Positions 62,001-64,000 of a stretch of DNA of 64,000 bases are shown piece by piece. The number at the start of each line of letters is the position of its first letter. Position 1 is the stretch's first letter. Source of the DNA: Montifringilla adamsi (Eukaryota > Chordata > Aves > Passeriformes > Passeridae); NCBI GenBank assembly GCA_017590115.1, contig JAGGNK010006448.1:2773987-2837986 (forward strand), written 5' to 3'. The position numbers and the translations under genes were made by a program. Below the pieces are notes generated by a model that was given only the letters and a program-made list of their open reading frames with translations, was not told the origin of the DNA and ran no database searches.

Positions 62001-62680
62001 GAAGCATAGACTAATGTCTGTAGAGTTTGCAAATAATTTGTGCTTGCTTGGACAGGGGAAGAAATTGGATAAAGCTTTCCTTATTCCGTATGAGTCTTTT
62101 TCCTGTTTTGCTGATAACATGTGTTCTCCAGATTGCACCCTAAAGCTAGATGAAGGAATTACTTAAAATCTTTCAATTACCCCACCCAGCTTAGATTCAT
62201 CTTGAAACAAAGGAAAAATTTCTGAAGGCAGGAGTACTAGTTAAGGCAAACTTCAGAGATGCATTTAGAAAGTCAGAAAAGCAACACATTTGCTGCACTA
62301 AGTAATATTCAGTAACAAAAATCATCATTGCTAAGGTCCTTCATAAAAAATGTTCTCTTTTAGACTGCCCATATGAGCACTAAGTAATCTTGAGTAGTGG
62401 TAACTTACATCAGAAATACCAGTTATGTAGGTTTGTCACACTATTTAGTAAACCTTTATAGAAAAATCCATTTTGAGCATAGTTTGGATAAAGCATATCT
62501 TCGTATTTCGGTTGTGTTTTGTTTGGTTTTTTTATAACAAATATGATTTATACTGTTTTTCATTTTTGTTTTCTTTGTACTTTTTTTTCCCCCTAGGATG
62601 CAATAGAAGTTTGCAAGAAATTCATGGAACGTGACCCAGAAGAATTAAGATTTAATGCAATTGCTCTGTCTGCAGCTTAA
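21882..62680 (+). CDS. UCHL3: UCHL3, ubiquitin carboxyl-terminal hydrolase L3 (9 coding exons, 230 aa)
   Basis: UCHL3 is a cytosolic C12-family cysteine protease that removes small adducts from the C-termini of ubiquitin and NEDD8. Coding exons are 21882-21923, 22132-22143, 31586-31714, 34774-34930, 35265-35350, 36426-36473, 58673-58748, 61271-61329 and 62597-62680. All have GT-AG introns and join in one frame into 693 bases. This gives 230 aa, the same length as human. The start reads [14 protein letters not shown] and the end NAIALSAA. The catalytic set is complete: Gln89 and Cys95 in [10 protein letters not shown], His169 in DLHFIALV and Asp184 in YELDGRKPFP. The crossover loop over the active site ([10 protein letters not shown] to AHEGQTE, about 147-158) is present. 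Residue 177 is Gly where human UCHL3 and UCHL1 have Asp. Transcription is divergent from COMMD6. Confidence 0.97.
22132..22143 (+). CDS. UCHL3: UCHL3 coding exon 2, a 12-base microexon
   Basis: GTCACGAATCAG encodes VTNQ (residues 15-18), bounded by TTCTTTTCAG and GTAAGAAG. It is required to restore the human-like PEVTNQFLKQLG. Intron 1 before it is 208 bases and intron 2 after it is 9.4 kb. Skipping it would keep the frame and delete four residues. Confidence 0.93.
25999..26039. repeat. Poly-T tract (41 T)
   Basis: Uninterrupted T41 preceded by shorter T runs from about 25974. It could be the poly(A) tail of an old minus-strand retrocopy, but I recognise no retrocopy body beside it. Confidence 0.9.
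28711..29015 (-). mobile_element. Diverged CR1 LINE fragment, minus orientation
   Basis: Starts TAGAATAGAATGAGATAGGC, like the reverse complement of a CR1 3' end. It keeps GGTTGCTCAG-like, CAAGACGAACTCCACAGTCT and CCCTGTGTTTCAGCCTCTTG blocks in CR1 order. Many substitutions and an AT-rich insertion make it clearly older than the other copies. Confidence 0.7.
30615..30647. repeat. Two overlapping perfect hairpins sharing CACAAAGTG
   Basis: ATTCAC-AAA-GTGAAT (30615-30629) overlaps AATTACCAC-AAA-GTGGTAATT (30627-30647). They follow directly after a T tract at about 30588-30611. Confidence 0.8.
31586..31714 (+). CDS. UCHL3: UCHL3 coding exon 3
   Basis: 43 codons (residues 19-61) from [13 protein letters not shown] through [14 protein letters not shown] to LLLFPITEK. 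The acceptor follows a long T tract (TTTTCCAG) and the donor is GTAAAT. Confidence 0.96.
31715..34773 (+). other. UCHL3: UCHL3 intron 3 (3.1 kb)
   Basis: No gene or confident mobile element. A/C-rich low-complexity sequence lies at about 34060-34168. A stretch at 33485-33545 faintly resembles CR1 but is too short to call. Confidence 0.6.
34774..34930 (+). CDS. UCHL3: UCHL3 coding exon 4 (catalytic Cys95)
   Basis: Residues 62-113. It contains the oxyanion Gln89 and the nucleophile Cys95 (TGT at 34873-34875) in [13 protein letters not shown]. The acceptor is CTTCTAG and the donor GTAAGA. It ends with one base of a split codon. Confidence 0.97.
35265..35350 (+). CDS. UCHL3: UCHL3 coding exon 5
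   Basis: Residues 114-142 ([27 protein letters not shown]). The donor is GTTAGT, not the commonest form. The reading frame happens to stay open for about 90 codons into the intron. Confidence 0.95.
35351..36425 (+). other. UCHL3: UCHL3 intron 5 (1.1 kb)
   Basis: The frame of exon 5 remains open to a TGA at about 35618-35620. Beyond that I see nothing recognisable. Confidence 0.65.
36426..36473 (+). CDS. UCHL3: UCHL3 coding exon 6 (crossover loop)
   Basis: 16 codons, [16 protein letters not shown] (residues 143-158), the disordered loop that spans the active site and limits substrate size. The acceptor is AATTTTAG and the donor GTATCC, a weak match to consensus. The following intron is about 22 kb. 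Confidence 0.95.
45349..45586. repeat. Perfect tandem duplication, 122-base unit
   Basis: ATGGAACAATGCAACTGGGC starts at 45349 and again at 45471. The second copy matches the first without difference over 116 bases and then diverges. Zero mismatches imply a recent event or an assembly artefact. The repeated open frames in it are a by-product. Confidence 0.95.
48250..48703 (+). mobile_element. CR1 LINE 3' fragment, plus orientation
   Basis: Contains AGATTAGACATTAGGAAGAA, TGAGGCAATGGAAAAGGTTG, CCCAGAGAAGTTGTGGATGA, GAAGTGTCCAAGACTG and AAGGTCCTTCCAATCCAAAC, ending TTCCATGATTCTGTT. This is the CR1 3' region followed by its terminal motif. Moderately diverged, non-coding now. Confidence 0.9.
50050..50640. 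other. CpG-rich island of unknown nature, possible retrocopy remnant
   Basis: Within an AT-rich intron this block has many CpGs (GTCGTCATCGTCCTCGCTG, GTCCGTCAGTCCGTCTGCGT), densest at 50050-50230. On the minus strand fragments of coding-like sequence appear, including an acidic run ([10 protein letters not shown]) at the low-coordinate end and [20 protein letters not shown] near 50445-50510, but stops and frame changes break them. No clear poly(A) tail or target duplication is visible. I do not recognise the source. It could be a degenerate retrocopy, part of an uncharacterised repeat, or an intronic regulatory element. Confidence 0.4.
52661..53251 (-). mobile_element. Solo LTR of an avian endogenous retrovirus (family B, minus orientation)
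   Basis: Reverse-complement relative of the LTR at 8349-8919. Shared landmarks are the reversed CTCATATGTCAAGATAAAGG segment (matching ATCTCAACCCATGAG), the GGAAGACAAATG block, TTCATTGCTGAGTGGACCTC (the region before the TATA box) and TGTCCTGGCTGTGTCC. The outer ends fit TG...CA. No retroviral genes accompany it. Confidence 0.7.
55885..55912. repeat. Short TG microsatellite
   Basis: Interrupted (TG)n run of about 28 bases followed by G-rich sequence. It is likely to be polymorphic. Confidence 0.7.
58673..58748 (+). CDS. UCHL3: UCHL3 coding exon 7 (catalytic His169)
   Basis: Residues 159-183 ([25 protein letters not shown]). His169 is the CAC at 58703-58705. Gly177 (GGT, 58727-58729) replaces the usual Asp. 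The donor GTAAGA splits the Asp184 codon. Confidence 0.96.
58749..62596 (+). other. UCHL3: UCHL3 introns 7 and 8
   Basis: Intron 7 (58749-61270) and intron 8 (61330-62596) flank exon 8. They are AT-rich with G/T-rich simple stretches near 58926-58990. I see no gene, RNA or mobile element that I could defend. Confidence 0.6.
61271..61329 (+). CDS. UCHL3: UCHL3 coding exon 8 (catalytic Asp184)
   Basis: The two first bases complete Asp184. It then encodes [19 protein letters not shown] (residues 185-203). The acceptor is TTCAACAG and the donor GTAGGC. Confidence 0.96.
62597..62680 (+). CDS. UCHL3: UCHL3 coding exon 9 (last)
   Basis: 27 codons ([27 protein letters not shown]) and a TAA stop at 62678-62680. 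The acceptor is CCCCCTAG. The C-terminus agrees with human residue for residue except for conservative changes. Confidence 0.97.
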   Translation, partial: DAIEVCKKFMERDPEELRFNAIALSAA

Positions 62681-64000
62681 AAGCCTTTTCCAGCGAGGCA
62701 ACTCTACTGCAATGTATTGTAAGAATAAAACTGTTGCCATATGTTAATAGTACGAATTTTGATACTTCCTAACATCTTGACTAATTGTAGCATACGTGGA
62801 ATAAACTTTGCATTTGTCCTTGCTATATTTTGCTGCTTGTTCCTACAGCAACTTTGGGTATTTCTATACAGGCATGCATTTTGTGCAAGATTTTTATCTT
62901 GGTGGGTTTTTTCCCTTCCACTCCCTTAAAAGTTTTGGGACTTACTGTCTGTGATATTTCCTTGTAATAATGATGAGCTGCTTCAGAGCAGGATTATCAT
63001 TTGTATCATGCACAAGTAACATTCTGAGCGGAGTATGTGGTATGGTGATGGCTGAAATCTTGGAGTATGAGGCTATCTCCATCTTATATTTATAATGGTG
63101 CAAGAATACTATAAGAACTTCTTCAGGTGACTCACGTGACAAAAACATTTTTTCAGTGCATTATTTATAAATAAATATGTGGAAGAAAATAGGCAGAAAA
63201 AGGACTATTCTTATTGTTGGTGAGCACTAACATTTTAAAATTATCTTAATGTTTACATTTTGAATAAAACTTCACTTTGTTTCTCAAGTCTAATAATGTT
63301 AATATATTGTCAAAAAACTTTAGTTAAACCAGTGTTTGCTATTTATATATGTGGGAAAATTACATGGATTTTTTCCCCCCGAAAAAGCACATTAAGAAAT
63401 TCAAGTGGTAGGACTGTGGAGGGCACACACAGGTGAATACAGCAATGTGAAGTACCTCACCTATCTGAAATAAATGATAGAAAAGGGATGATTGTTGTAA
63501 TGAAGTTTTGTTTAGCAGCAAGAAACAGACTGGAGATTTTAAGGCAGCCACGATAGTCATATACTTTTGTCCCCTGCTGGAATATCTGTTGTAAGTTTGT
63601 CAGGTGGCATTACTGAATGCTATCTGATAGCCTTCCCCTGTGCCATCCCTCCCACTCCACCCACTGATCTTCAGGTACTGTTGACCAATTTCTATACCTG
63701 AATCAGTAACATTGTGGTTGTTTTAAGTTTGATCTTCTTGTTTGGTTTTGGGTTTGGGTTTGGTTTTTTTAGCTAAGCAATCTTAACACTTTAGGATTCT
63801 TGTGAAGATTGATTTGGGTTAATGTGTGTGTTTTTGACATTCCAGAAAATTATTCTGTATTCACTCCTTTGAAGCGGAATAATTTAGGTTTGCTTTCAAT
63901 CAAACCTGCTGCCATAGGAAACGGAACCCTCCGTGTCCCAGAGGGTGCTTTCATTCTCTATCAATTGTCATTGCAGGAAAAATGAATGGGGTTATGCCAG
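62681..64000 (+). other. UCHL3: UCHL3 3' UTR and downstream flank
   Basis: Sequence after the stop codon contains AATAAA signals at 62724-62729, 62800-62805, 63170-63175, 63263-63268 and 63469-63474. The first two would give short 3' UTRs of about 65-150 bases and the later ones longer forms. No neighbouring gene is visible before the window ends. LMO7 would be expected further right if human synteny holds. Confidence 0.65.
62724..62729 (+). terminator. UCHL3: First poly(A) signal of UCHL3 (AATAAA)
   Basis: Canonical hexamer 44 bases past the stop codon. It is the nearest candidate for 3' end formation, with several alternatives downstream. Confidence 0.6.

Noticed and set aside
1..64000. 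CRISPR arrays, operons, phage or toxin-antitoxin systems
   Set aside because: No regular direct repeats with spacers and no bacterial gene structure. Introns, CpG islands, CR1 and LTRs show that this is a bird chromosome.

Overview
The window is ordinary vertebrate nuclear DNA, and I read it as a bird, most likely a passerine. It carries at least five chicken-repeat-1 (CR1) LINE fragments and four long terminal repeats (LTRs) of avian endogenous retrovirus type. It also holds three conserved genes with GT-AG introns and CpG-island promoters in an otherwise AT-rich landscape. The passerine call rests on my memory of the LTR families and was not checked by a search.

Layout. Bases 1-272 (minus strand) are the start of exon 1 of TBC1D4, truncated by the left window edge, inside a CpG island that reaches about 1020. 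From about 1.3 to 12.9 kb there is no gene, only two LTRs, a long near-perfect hairpin at 7225-7334 and minor repeats. COMMD6 lies on the minus strand from 17844 down to 12964 in seven coding exons (207 aa). Between 17.9 and 21.9 kb lies a 4 kb divergent intergenic region with two CpG islands separated by three CR1 fragments and a probable LTR. UCHL3 runs on the plus strand from 21882 to 62680 in nine coding exons, including a 12-base microexon, and encodes 230 aa with the full catalytic set. Its 22 kb sixth intron holds a perfect 122-base tandem duplication, a CR1, an LTR and a CpG-rich island of unknown origin. The last 1.3 kb is the UCHL3 3' UTR or downstream flank, with several poly(A) signals.

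The gene order TBC1D4 - COMMD6 - UCHL3 matches the order I know from human 13q22. The three genes do not form a pathway. TBC1D4 is a Rab GTPase-activating protein, COMMD6 a COMM-domain (Commander) protein, and UCHL3 a ubiquitin C-terminal hydrolase. Their proximity is conserved synteny. COMMD6 and UCHL3 are divergently transcribed.

I see no bacterial-type system, CRISPR array, intact mobile element or previously undescribed multi-gene system. The items most worth a second look are the 7.2 kb hairpin, the full-length COMMD6 with an N-terminal helical region, the interrupted divergent promoter, the unexplained CpG-rich island near 50.1 kb and the D177G change in UCHL3. All exon boundaries were deduced by hand from splice consensus, reading phase and remembered human proteins. 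They add up exactly (624 and 693 coding bases).
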